Assembly: GCA_029204225.1 (NCBI GenBank)
Contig: CM055100.1
Span: 15,334,835-15,398,834 of the forward strand
From: Diphasiastrum complanatum
Taxonomy: Eukaryota; Streptophyta; Lycopodiopsida; Lycopodiales; Lycopodiaceae
DNA length: 64,000 bases
Direction of reading: 5' to 3'
The translations under genes and the position numbers were made by a program. The notes under the pieces were generated by a model that was not told where the DNA came from, searched no databases, and saw only the letters and a list, made by a program, of their open reading frames with translations. Of the stretch, positions 35,340-46,318 are shown piece by piece; the stretch's first letter is position 1; each line of letters starts with the position of its first letter.

Positions 35340-36093
35340 AAAATAGGCCAAAAAACACAATGGTTAAAAAAATTAGCAACTAATCAATCAACTCTCATGT
35401 TTAATCAATCAAAACATCACACAAGCAACTCATTCAACCCTTAGCATTCTCATACTCTCCATCCATATGCAATACTTTATGCAACCAAAAACCTCAAAGC
35501 AACTCTAAACTCAAAGCAAGCAAACCATGAGCTTTAGCATACTATGAGTGACTCAAAACCAAGCATGAACAACACACAACCATCCCTCCAACATTAAAAA
35601 ACTAAGCACACTTCATTAACCCACTTCAAAATGAAATCAAGGGAGTGACACAAAACACAATTTTCCTCTATCTACCATAGCAAAGACAAACCAAGCACCA
35701 TCAACAATCCTACCCCAATGAATCAACTGACCCTTTTACCAACAATCACACTCGACAAGACAAGGCAACAAGTAACGTGATAACACCAAGGTAACCATCA
35801 AACAATACTACAAGCAAACATCAACCAAACCCTAACTATTTGCGAATCATTATCATTCCTCAACCAAGAAGTAAGCATGCTAGTGAGGCAACCCTCAACA
35901 TGAATCACCACTCCCAAAACAAATCACACTACTCATTATGCAACTCATACCATCAAAACAACTCACAATCCAAAAGCAAAACTCAAGCACTTACAAACAA
36001 GTCATATGAAGTTCTCCACTCACATGAAACAATACAACAAGAATCCAAAATCTACCAACTCTTAAAAGTACAAAGAGTGAGCTCCTTTTTATA
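35340..36093 (-). promoter_or_regulatory. G-poor tract with a minus-strand TATA box, possibly an LTR
   Basis: The plus strand is strikingly poor in G and rich in A and C over about 700 bases. On the minus strand a TATA-like CTATAAAAAG lies at about 36084-36093 at the upstream edge of this skewed tract. Skew that begins just downstream of a TATA box fits a transcribed leader or LTR R-U5 region read to the left. No primer site or matching second LTR was found. Confidence 0.35.
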
Positions 36094-36234
36094 GCCAACC
36101 CCCAACGGTCCCCCTTCAAGATGGTTTTGCCAAACTTCATGCACTTCAAGCCTTTCTTGCCAATTGTCCACACCCTATTAGAAAATACACCAAGTGGCCT
36201 CCATGAGAGAGTGGGGGAGTGGTGCATTCAAAGC

Positions 36235-36689
36235 CTTCCTCTTGGGACCACCCAGAACTGGCATATATGGTTACTTTCAAATTATGCTCTCTTATCTAGC
36301 ATTATTCAAAGCAAAGAACCTTCGACTTATGATGAAGTGAAGGATGATGACATTTGGGTCAAGGCCATGGGAGAGAAGATGGAGTCAACTGCTAAGCATA
36401 GCACATGGGACTTAGTAGAACCACCAGTTGGCAAAAAACCCATTGGTTGCAAATGGGTATACAGGACTAAGTACCATGCAGATGGAAGTATAGCACAACA
36501 CAAGGCAAGATTGGTGATCAAAGGGTATGCACAAAGTAAAGACATCGACTATGAGGAGACCTTTGCACCGGTATGTGAGTGGAATACTCTACGTCTCCTT
36601 GTTGCTTTAGCTTCACATTTTGGTTGGCCTTTGTATCAGATGGATGTGAACTTCGCTTTTCTAAATGGTGAGTTAGAAGAAGAGGTATT
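36235..36689 (+). pseudogene. Copia reverse-transcriptase N-terminal fragment
   Basis: Open copia RT start: YALLSSIIQSKEPSTYDEVK, then KKPIGCKWVYRTKYHADGSI, HKARLVIKGYAQSKDIDYEE, TFAPVCEWNTLRLLVALASH and QMDVNFAFLNGELEEEVFV. It breaks exactly where an LTR starting TGATGCCA begins (36692). The matching RNase H end of a copia element resumes at 40335, so this fragment and that one probably belonged to one element later interrupted, with loss of the RT catalytic part. Confidence 0.9.
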
Positions 36690-36691
36690 TG

Positions 36692-37950
36692 TGATGCCAT
36701 GAAAATGTTAAATATTGAATATCAACATAAATATGGCATGATATACTCGAAAATGAAGATACGAGCTGGTTAAGTATAAATTATGAGGAGGCCTAAGTCA
36801 TTTTTCGGGAATATATCTCCTAAGTACTTGCCTTGTAATTAAGGACAAGACCTTTAAAAGGAAAAGACATTGTCTTGGACAACCTTTACTAGGTCGTCCA
36901 TACGAAACGACTAGATACGAAAAGACATGATAAACTAGAGTAACTTTAGCTCATAGTTAACTATACTTTCTATGGTATAGTTGAACGTATTTTCAGTGTA
37001 ATTGTTAACTAGACCCTTTCGCAGGAGCAATGCACCTGTTGTTTTAGAGGTGTGTTTGTTCATCCCGTAGAACATATATTGATCTGCTAACAATCATCGA
37101 GAGAGAGAGAAGAGTTTGTGCTTATGTAAGAGATTGAAGAAGTGAATAGAGTTCTATGAGTTATTCTCTCTTATCTCTGTTCTCCGCACTGTTGAGTGTG
37201 AGTGATCTTGAGTCTGCTAACAATCTTTGACGCATTTCATGAATACTCTCTGATCAGACAGACGCTCTAGTGCATTACAATCGTTTGTTGTGTTGCCGTA
37301 AAGGATGCTCTAAAGACTGTCTTTAAACCATCTTATTCGTCTATCGCGAATACTTTCTTTTCGGCACTTAAATAATGACTATCTTTGGTACAATCTAGCA
37401 CGATCATTGAATAAAGCTATATGTATATATGTGAGATGATAGTCCCTGTCTGAAGAATTGAGTCTCTGATCTGTTTTCCAGATTGGCATTGACATAAGTT
37501 TCTAACGTATTCTTAAACTCTTCGTGTTCTTTAACCATTAAGTTGGGCTTTAAGTTGTTAAAGACTCCTGTCTAGAAACAAATAGTTCGCGAACGCGATT
37601 AATTAATTGTCTGCACAATCGCGAATACATCGAACAATTCTCGATTCTTTGTTAACACCTTAATCAATCAGAGTGTAGTACTATTGTACTACTTTGATAA
37701 CATCTCATCTGTAGAATGCACTTCATTCAATTTGATAGAGGCCAGATTGTTGTTCTGAATTTATTAACATTACCCATCCCAAACATAAGTAATACTGGCT
37801 ACTTTTTAATGTTTGTCGACAACCAGAATAACACTCAAAACCACTTGCCATAATTGTACCAAAACCATAACTTTCTAACGCTGTCCTCTGTGGGAACGAC
37901 ATTATTTACTATAAAATCTATATTAACCCTGTTGGTATAGTATGACATAT
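36692..37950 (+). repeat. LTR of a gypsy relic, first half shared with the copia LTR at 21.3 kb
   Basis: Begins TGATGCCATG directly after the broken copia RT. About 500 bases (to roughly 37190) match 21340-21840 at about 85 percent by eye, then similarity fades. It ends before a TTTTTGGCATCATTGCCGGG motif at about 37953, which resembles the TTGGCGCCGTTGCCGGGGA sequence that follows the 5' LTR in many plant Tat/Athila-type gypsy elements. Exact 3' limit uncertain. Confidence 0.65.
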
Positions 37951-37952
37951 AC

Positions 37953-37977
37953 CAATTTTTGGCATCATTGCCGGGGA
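37953..37977 (+). promoter_or_regulatory. Primer-site region of the gypsy relic (GCCGGGGA type)
   Basis: TTTTTGGCATCATTGCCGGG followed by GATGG. In plant gypsy elements of the Tat/Athila group the corresponding sequence is complementary to a non-Met tRNA end; the CAT here replaces the usual CGC. Confidence 0.6.
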
Positions 37978-38026
37978 TGGTTTAGGAAAGTTATAAGAAA
38001 TCTGACAAATCCATCTTCATCTCTGG

Positions 38027-40334
38027 TGTATGTCAGCTAGAGAATCCAGATTAGAACGATACCGTAAGCTTAGAGAGGAATTTTTACGAAGACAAAGTGA
38101 GAATACTAGTCAAAGAAATCTAGACGAGATCACTGCCCAATCACTTGAACTCCTAATTAGCTTCGGTATGTAGGGTCCTGCTGCATGTTTCACTTCTATC
38201 TCTAAAATTAAATACGATTATTTTAAAGGGACTTCTTCTGATGATGCAGATAGCTATGCCTCACAATTCGAGTCAATTGCTAATGCGAATAACGAGGAAA
38301 CTGACGTAGACAGACTACGAATTTTCCCTGGTCTGCTAAGAAAGCAGGCGCACATATGGTACGATCAAGTTGAACCAGGCCGCGTAGGAACCTGGTACTT
38401 GCTGAAAGATGCATTTCTGAACCAATTCAGAGAGATCGGTTACAAATCTAGAATTCTTGGACGTCTGAACAATGTTTAGAAGAAGAGTAAAGAATCCCTT
38501 CGCAAATATACACGAAAGGTTAAAAATCTCATAGGAAAACTAACCGGTGTATATCCCGTAGATATGCAGATTGAATGGTTTTTGGCTAGTTTACCACCTA
38601 AGATTGATTGGTATTGCAGACAAGGGGACACGACCTCCTTAGCAGCAGTAATAGCTAGTGCCAAAAATTTTGAGACCTCGAAACTAGCACAAAAGCGACG
38701 ATCGACGAAGAAATCTCGAAAGTCGAAGACTAATTCTAGTGACAGTGATGAAGATTCTGATTCTAATTAAAGTACCAGTTCTTCAAGCTCGAAATATGAG
38801 AATCAAAAGTTGACAAAGGAGAGAGAAAGAATAAACGACGAAGTAAACGAAAGGATGACACGAAAGTTGTCGAGGATAAGTCATCAACTTCCAAAGTGGA
38901 AAAGCTTTGGAAGAGTAATATGGCTGACCTTAATGAAAAGTTTAATGACTTGAAAGTGCAATTCTCTGAAGTTGCAAATAAAAGACCAAAAGCGTCTTCT
39001 TCCAACTCAGGAATGTGGTGTACAAAATGTGGAACTTCTGGACACACTAAGGAAGACTGCACTATTGTGAATGTCAAATACATTGAAGATCCTGCCCAGG
39101 AGGTACTTTTTATTTTTCAAAATGATACGACTACTAACTATGTACAGGGTACTGCAGTATCAGCCCAGCAGGACAGACCCAAGTTCACACCAAGAAGATA
39201 TAATCCTCCTGAATTTGTTGGACCAGCGAAGTCTCAAACCACGACTAAACCAGTTTTGGGCAACTACTACAACTGTGGAGAGCCGGGATATTTTTCTCCT
39301 GATTGTCCTCAACCGCGAAGGCCTATTGGTTATGTACCATTATGTTCAAATTGTAGAGAGCTTGGCCACAAGTATCCTGATTGCCCTCGGCCGCAGAAGC
39401 CGCGACCCAAATATCAGTATGTAACAACACCAGCTGCTGCAGACACGAAAGCGAAAGCTGCGATTGATGCTGTTGTGTAGAGAATTGACGTTATTGAAGG
39501 AAAACTGGCAAAGACAGAAGATTAGTCCTGGCCAAGTGACGTGGAGAAATCATTCAAAGTCACAACGAGAAGCAAAAGTTCCTCAAAACCTAATCAGAAA
39601 TCTTCGACAAAGTGCAAAAAATCCTCGAAGAATAAATCCTCTAGAAAAACAACGAACAAATCTATGACTAAGGAAGATCTCAAAGATGACCCTGACTATG
39701 ACCGCAATGCTGCGAAGCTATTTGCAAAAGATATCTCGGCAGAAGCAAAGAAAATCATCAACGCTGAACTTCAGACAGCTGCTGCAGGAAAGGTTGTCAC
39801 TTTCGAGGAAGAGGATGAAGAAAATCGCGAAGACAAAATTGTCTAGTGCTGTTATCGATAAACCAACCTCGAAATCGAAGATGAAAGAATATGACATCAT
39901 TACTAATATTGAATCCCTTCGTCCGAACATTACTTTTGGACAGCTGTTGGAAGATAACACTTATTACAAAAAGCAACTGAAAGGCCATTCTATGCCCAAA
40001 AAGAAAAAAAAAGTTTCTCTGCCAGATGCTGGTGTTTTGTCTATCGATTTAGGTGATTTCGGTGCACTTGAGATCTGAAAAATCTCAGGTTCACCCGATC
40101 AAAAAAGTGCCAATTGACTCTGGTTCCAATGTGAATATAATAACAGAAGACACAGCTCATGCTCTGGGGCTGACTGACATTCAACTGACACAGCAAAACA
40201 TCAAGTTAGCTGATTTGACAGGACAAAAACTTGTTGGAGAACTAAAGGATGTCACTGTCTACATTCAGGCCAAGCCATTCGCAATGAATTTCATTGTTAT
40301 CAAACCAATCGGTTTGTCATCCTATTCTGTGCTT
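38027..40334 (+). pseudogene. Gypsy Gag-protease relic
   Basis: Decayed Gag and protease downstream of the LTR. A Gag core frame starts SARESRLERYRKLREEFLRR and continues with stops (SYASQFESIANANNEETDV, AHIWYDQVEPGR, TWYLLKDAFLNQF). Then come three zinc knuckles at 39017-39390 (CTKCGTSGHTKEDC; YNCGEPGYFSPDC, first Cys lost; CSNCRELGHKYPDC), a Ser/Lys-rich linker with stops, and an aspartic protease (40107-40330) with PIDSGSNVNIITEDTAHALG, KLADLTGQKLVGELKDV and FIVIKPIGLSSYSVL. At about 40335 it joins directly to copia RNase H. RT and integrase of this gypsy element are absent. Confidence 0.85.
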
Positions 40335-40769
40335 TATCGTAGATCCACCACAGGGTATGTATTTCAGTTTTGTGGTAGTTGCTTTTCCTGGTCTAGTAAG
40401 AAGCAAAATACAATTGCTCTTTCCACCACAGAAGCAGAGTATAAGGCAATGTGTAGTGCAGCACATGAAACTATATGGTTGAGACAAATCTTGGAAGAAG
40501 TTGGCATGAAACAGAAAAATCCCATGACATTACATAGTGACAATCAGAGTGGCATTCAGCTAGCAAAGAATCCAGTGTTCCATGCGAGAACTAAACACAT
40601 TGAGATTCAGTATCACTTTATACGTGAGAGACTGCTGAGTCATGAAATTCATGTTGTTCATTGTAGCACAGAAGAACAACTAGCTGATATTTTCACTAAG
40701 CCACTTGTTGGAGAAAAGTTTGGTAAGTCTAGATCAAAGCTTTCTGTACTTAAAGTTTGTTGGCTTTAA
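40053..40769 (+). pseudogene. Chimeric frame: gypsy protease fused to copia RNase H
   Basis: A 238-codon open frame whose first ~90 codons are a gypsy retropepsin (DSG at about 40110) and whose remainder from about 40335 is the C-terminal RNase H of a copia element (RRSTTGYVFQF, WSSKKQNTIALSTTEAEYKA, LHSDNQSGIQLAKNPVFHAR, TKHIEIQYHFIRERLL, EQLADIFTKPL). The two families are unrelated at this point, so the fusion comes from insertion plus deletion, not from a normal element. The in-frame join is probably chance. The copia half keeps the Asp and Glu positions of RNase H. Confidence 0.85.
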
Positions 40770-40794
40770 AGCTATGTATATGACTATATAAAAA

Positions 40795-40880
40795 GTAGAT
40801 TCTACTTTAAGGGAGAGAGTTAGAATTACAGTAGAATCACTATACTACTATACTGTGGGTCCTATCAGTTGATAAAGATC
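40795..40880 (+). other. Copia 3' end: polypurine tract and LTR start, truncated
   Basis: After the copia stop, CTTTAAGGGAGAGAG at about 40806-40820 is a good polypurine tract and is followed by TTAGAATTACAG, an LTR-like start. By about 40879 a minus-strand gypsy integrase tail begins, so only a short LTR piece is left. Confidence 0.5.
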
Positions 40881-41275
40881 AGTTGGCCTCGCCACGAGGC
40901 AAGTCGACAGGACACGCGTCCCGCAATGGCAATCTGGACCAAGTGTTTAAAGTATCGCCTTGTAGGGTTTGGAGTTGTACATATCCAGAGGCAAATATCT
41001 TTTGAATTACATGAGATTCTTGTCCAAAAAATTATAATTTGCCCTTAAAAGTTTTGGCTTGGTACAAGAGGACCTTATCTCCAACCTGGAATTCTTTGAA
41101 TTTTAATGATCGATCATGCTATGTCTTTTGTCGATGTTTGTGGACTTGTTGGGCATGGATGTTGATCCATCATGTTTCACAAAGTTGTTCTAGATGGAAT
41201 AATATATTTGCTAGAATCTGTTGTTTATCTAGCTCTAGATTATATGCTACTCGTAGGGATGGAATATGGAATTCC
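40879..41275 (-). pseudogene. Gypsy integrase C-terminal fragment
   Basis: The minus-strand frame from about 41275 reads IPSLRVAYNLELDKQQILA, LEQLCET, HKHRQKT, HDRSLKFKEFQVGDKVLLYQ and AKTFKGK, then IQKIFASGYVQLQTLQGDTL, ending at a stop at 40879. This is the tail of gypsy integrases (the Q-V-G-D-K-V-L-L motif preceding the G-P-Y block). Several stops interrupt it. It probably belongs to the same minus-strand element as the protease relic at 43.7 kb, with the RT region lost between. Confidence 0.8.
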
Positions 41276-41626
41276 ACAAACATGATGGCTTCCTGGGCAT
41301 ATATGTTGGAAATTAAGCCCACAGTTGTCTCCTTGGTGAATGACTAATTTCTATTTCAAGATTCTTCCTGCACGTTCATTGATCGTTGAGATCTAGGGTC
41401 AGGTGAAACCAACATTGGTTCTATGTCTGCTCATCTGATACCTGCAAGAATCATAACTTAGACAACCAAATTAATTGAAGAATGTCTACAACAATGGGCT
41501 TCCGTCTGATCTCCAGCAAAGGGTAACCAATTCTATCATATTTCAAGTTCAGATGTTAAGTTCAATAGTTTGAAGATCATTGAAGACTTGACCATCTTCA
41601 AGAACTTCCACAAATTAGCATTTTGA

Positions 41627-41733
41627 ACAACTCTGTATAAATACACTAAGTGTCGCAACAGTTTGCATAAATACACTAAGTGTCGCAACAGTCTGTAGAA
41701 ATACACTAAGTGTCGCAGCAGTCTGCAGAAATG
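41627..41733. repeat. 30-bp tandem repeat, about 3.5 copies
   Basis: Unit TCTGTATAAATACACTAAGT followed by GTCGCAACAG, repeated with few changes. On the minus strand it would read a ten-residue unit LLRHLVY-Y-R. No gene supports coding. Confidence 0.9.
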
Positions 41734-42231
41734 AACTATGTTTTTAATAGTGTCGGCTTTTCCTGAAATGCAACACTTCAACATAGTTCAACAGTTCAAC
41801 TATTTTTCAACAGTGTCGACTTTTTCACACTTTTTCGAAAAATTTGACACTTGCCTTCAACTTTTGCCTTTCAACTATTTTGAAGAAGTTAAACTGTATT
41901 AAAGACAACTTCACCTTTTTAAGGGCACCTTCGCATTTTTACAGGCACTGTCGACTTTTTTGCAAAATCTCGAGAGTCGTCTATTTTCAACGAGGAACGT
42001 TCCAGACACTTCCCAGAATTTTACGAAGTAAGAGAAAAGCACTTCACGTAAAATGCAAAGTGAGAGAATTTGTGACATCCTTGTCCGCGTCAACATTCCC
42101 TGATTCGTTGACCATATATACAATGTATAGTTGTCACACAAGCCAAATACTTCCAAGTACAACGGCTTACCTAATTAGGTGACAAACATTTACTATAATT
42201 AATACATGGATGAAATCTATAAATGGATCAT

Positions 42232-44061
42232 CTAGGCACACTCTATGTGATGCTTCATCCATAAGACCAATGATTTTGAGCCTCCCAGTTGCGTTGTCAT
42301 TATGGTTGTAACTACTATTTTGTTGTGCTTCAGTGTAATATAGTAGCAACACGCTTTTCTATTTGTGTATAACATGTGAACAAGGTATTCATTATCCTCA
42401 TTGGGCCTCAAGGATATGGTGATGGTGCGTGCAGGGCCTTTGTAAGGGGAATTACCATTCGGCTCGCGTTGAGCTTGTGGTAATTGGATAGTCACATCCT
42501 CGATCATATAATCCTTAAAATATGCGGCTGGGCATGCTTGTCAACACGATTCAGATCCATAACCCAACACATCTTCACCTAGGTGCCATACGTTGGATAC
42601 ACCAATCACTTTTGGGGTGAACATAATCAATGTAGTGTGCAGGTGATTCGAGGCCTGAAGCCTTGCCTTTCAATTGTCTAGATGGAAATTTGGGAGGTTC
42701 TGGGATTGGCATATGAGCTAAGGTGATTACAGAAACTTCTCGAGCAATTGTAAGATCTCTAAGAGGTTGGATTAGAAGCGGTTTCTTCATCTTCTCCTTC
42801 ATCGTATTGCCACGAGGTTGTGGCTTTGGAGGACGTGAGGTGTGCGGATGAGGAATTGGTGGCACATCATGGAGGATTTCATCGTCAACTTGAAAAATTG
42901 TTTCCTCCTCACATAGGTTCCATGGATAATTAGGTCGTTTGACACGGTATCATTGGGTATCAGGTTTTTTGATTACAACCTTGGCAACTGGTTTCATTTA
43001 GATGAATGTTACGAAAAAGTTTTGAGTAGAAGTTCCTTCATGTAGTTAATAATCTGAATGTCAAAAATGTCCAAATCTTCTGGGCAATTTTGAATTCGCA
43101 AGACATTTTTGTCATCCACGAATAAATCGGCTGATTCATCAGTAGGTAGCCATGCAACGTTTAACAATTCATCATTACGTGAAAGAATATCAATAAAATT
43201 GATATTAATGATAGGTGTGTCTAGATCAAGAGGTTGTTCGTTATCATCCAGGGGATTATAGCTACAATCAGCCTAATTTTGAGCACAATAATTAGCATTC
43301 ACACAATCAATTGTAGCCAAACTGCGGCTCTAGTTTATGATATCAGTAGATTCAACATAATGACCTTTCTCTTGGGTAGACTGGTATGGCTCAAACACAG
43401 AATTGGTAGTAGATGAATTATTGTCATGGAATCGTGCGGGTTTGAGTTTTCTAGATGAGTCAATGGTAATGGAGTTGTCTCGATTACCAAAGGTGACTCG
43501 GTCTTTGCTCCGGTCGTGAGTGACCTTTGCATTGGTAAGCTATGGTCGACCAAGCAGTAACTCATAAGAATAGGTGTTGCTAGGAATATTGAGTACGACC
43601 AGGTCTATGGTGAATTTCAGTCCTCCTAATTTGATCAAAATTTGTGGGAGGAATTATGTGGGTTGGATGAAGCTTTGATTAGCCATCCATAGCTGACAAC
43701 TAGGTTTGGTGAGTTTATCCCTCAAATTCCATTCCAACATGAGAGATGTGGAGATGATATTGACACCTGAGCCACCATCTAACATAGTTAATACTTTTCA
43801 AAATTGGCAACGAGTAGCTAGAATTTTGATATTGCCTCTTTCATTGAGCGAATTGGTTAGGTGTAATGGCATTTCAAGTAGCTCGTCAGGGGTGGTGGTT
43901 TTGGTGGGTTGGAGTTGTTGATTCCACTGACCCACATGCTTCCATAGAACGTGAAAAGGGAGGGTCACGTTCGCTTGTAACAAGTCTCCCCAGACTTCAG
44001 TGCCTTCAAGGGTTTTATTCTTGAAAGGCGTGTTGAAGCGAACTGATCTTTTCTGCCTCAA
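42232..44061 (-). pseudogene. Gypsy relic with aspartic protease
   Basis: Minus-strand decayed frames. The protease is read at about 43796-43560: TMLDGGSGVNIISTSLMLEW (DGG in place of DSG, as in many plant gypsy elements), then LIKLGGLKFTIDLVVLNIP and SYELLLGRP, LTNAKVTHDRSKDRVTFG. Sequence upstream (to 44061) and downstream (to 42232, including a proline-rich part at 42575-42865) is open only in pieces, and I cannot assign domains to it. RT is not seen. Orientation and order fit the integrase fragment at 40879-41275. Confidence 0.65.
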
Positions 44062-44094
44062 CTGTAGCTAGCAATTTTTAGGATGCGGAAGCAT

Positions 44095-44278
44095 GCATTG
44101 TTTTGAATTGTCGCATTTTTTGGGAAAGCAAAAAATGCGAAAAATGTGAAGTATGCAAAACTTAGTGTATTTTATGCATCTAAGCACATTTTTGCAATTG
44201 TTGCATTTTTTTGGAAAAGCGAAAAATGTGAAATACATGAAGCTAGGTGTAGTTTTGTGCACTTAGGCACGTTTTAAC
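44095..44278. repeat. Degenerate tandem duplication, about 100 bp x 2
   Basis: Two copies of a unit with TGTCGCATTTTTTGGGAAAG, AAAAATGTGAA and CTTAGTGTA...TTTTATGCA...CTAAGCACATTTT, diverged by substitutions and indels. AAAATGCGAAAA motifs continue to 44345. Non-coding. Confidence 0.75.
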
Positions 44279-44721
44279 TGTAGTGGAAAATATGCGAAAA
44301 TGCCGAAGAGAGAGAATGCGAAAATGCCAAAAAATGCGAAAACCTCGACAAAACTTTCTACGCTAAGTTTTTACACATCACGAATCTACAACTAACTTTT
44401 GATTGCCAAGTCAATATGATCCATTCATCAGAACAACAATATACACATAAACAATACTATCATTCATGCATACACAACAAAAAAATTGATAGAAAGATCT
44501 ATTGCTTTATAAATCTCTTTTGGATAAGAGTTTATAGTCTGCCGCTTATCAGTGTGCTAGTTTCTGTTTTTTATTCTATAGCTGTATCAGCTTCTCTTCT
44601 ATCTCACTCTCTCCTACTCTCTCTTCATTGTTTGCGCTCCGTTTGCACAAACTTATATTCTGTTCTTACATTTTCTTCTAAGCTTTTCTTGTAAAACTAA
44701 TAGCCGCGTTTTAGTACATGA

Positions 44722-46300
44722 TTAGTTGTGGTTGTCTGATTCTATTGTACTTGTGAATTGCATTTGCGGTTGTCTTTGCGAGATCTGATTCGTCTTGCGT
44801 GGAGGTATCCAGGGATGAAAGGCCAAATCTGGTCGACTGCATACAATCAGGTACATTAGAGCTCCGATCAGATTTTGAAAAGGTATATTACTCATTTCGA
44901 ATTTTTCCTGCTCAGTCTTTGGACAGTCTTCTTTAGAGAGTTTTACTCCAAGTGCCATAGGAGTTTCCTTTCCTTTGCATTCTAACATTGAATAGTCTGC
45001 TAGAATTTTACAGGCATAACTATCTTGAGAAAGTTTTATAGCTCCTGTTGTTTTATTCCTAACGATTTCTGTTCCTAGGAATTTCTTAGCCTCGCCAAGG
45101 TCTGTTATTTCGAACTCTTGTCCTATAAGATCCTTGGTTTCTTTTATCATCTCTAAGTCATTACCAAACATTATTGTGTCATCAACAAATATAGCTAAGA
45201 TTAAGGAACTATCACCTTCAATCTTAATAAAGACATCATTGTCTGAAACTAAACTTCTAAAACCAATAGAGATTAACAATTCAGACATTCTCTTATGCCA
45301 AGCTCTTGCAGCTTGCTTTAACCCATAAATGCACTTCTTCAGTTTACAGCACAGATCAAAAAATTCTTGGTTGTGGAAGCCTTCTGGCCGTCTCATATAG
45401 ATTTCTTCATAGAGAAATTCATGAAGGAATGCAATCTTGATATCAACATGATGGACAAACAAGGAATTTGAAACAGCTAAAGCAAATAGGAGGCGAATGG
45501 TAGACTATTTTACCATAGAGGAGAATGTCTCTTGATAGTCTACTCCATATTTCTGAGAATACCCCTTGGCTATCAGTCTGGCCTTGTATCGCTCAGCACT
45601 CCCATCCGGTTTCAACTTCAGCAACTCTCTCAATAGCCTTCTGTCAAATTTTGATAGAGCGTCTTGGCTCAACTAGATTCTTTGGTTGTTCAGATTGTAC
45701 TATTTGTTGTGGGGACTGTGGCTCTTGTCGCTCAATCGCTTGTTGATCTTCTTGATCACGCGGCTCTATAGAAGTATACTCTCCCTCTTCAGTCCAGTCA
45801 GAGATGTAAGGAGTCAGATCAAAGAATTGATAACCAGTCTGGTCTGCATCTTCCTGGAATGTCTGCTCATCAAACTTGACATCTATGCTTACTTGCACCT
45901 TATTGGTTTCATGTTGGCAGAAGTTCTTGAATTCTATACTGTGTATTCTCCACCATTATCAGATTTCAGAACTTTGATTTTTCTTCCTATCTGTGTTTCA
46001 ACTAAACTTTTGAACTATTTAAAAATTGTAAACACATCAGAATTTCTCTTTAAGAAGTAGACAAATGTCATGTGTGTGTAATCATCAATAAATGTAGCTA
46101 AGTACTGTGATCCAGATATAGATGGAACCTTCATAGGCCCACATAGATCGCTATGTATCAGCCCAAGAACCTCCTTTGCCCATACTCCTTCAAATTTAAA
46201 TGGTTCACGATGCTGCTTGCCCTTCAAACATGATTCACATAGACTGATCTTTCTGTTAGTCATGCCCATGCCTTCTGCCATTTTGCTCCTTGACATTCTA
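44722..46300 (-). pseudogene. Copia relic A (integrase piece, linker, RT)
   Basis: Minus-strand copia. 46296-46015: pre-integrase and integrase start (ISLCESCLKGKQHREPF, LIHSDLCGPMKVPSISGSQY, FIDDYTHMTFVYFLK), then KVLKSDNGGEYTV and a deletion of the rest of the integrase core. 45898-45644: acidic linker ending LVEPRRSIK. From about 45600: RT with [20 protein letters not shown], one stop, then an open stretch 45462-44722 containing VDIKIAFLHEFLYEEIYM, KKCIYGLKQAARAWHKRM and the catalytic motif LAIFVDDTIMFG, ending after SRPDLAFHP. RNase H is missing. The RT half is well preserved compared with other relics here. Confidence 0.9.
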
Positions 46301-46318
46301 TAGAATCTTCAAGAGATC

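Noticed and set aside
35840-36094. 84-codon Ser/Asn/Gln/Lys-rich plus-strand frame
   Set aside because: Composition follows the G-poor tract; no domain.
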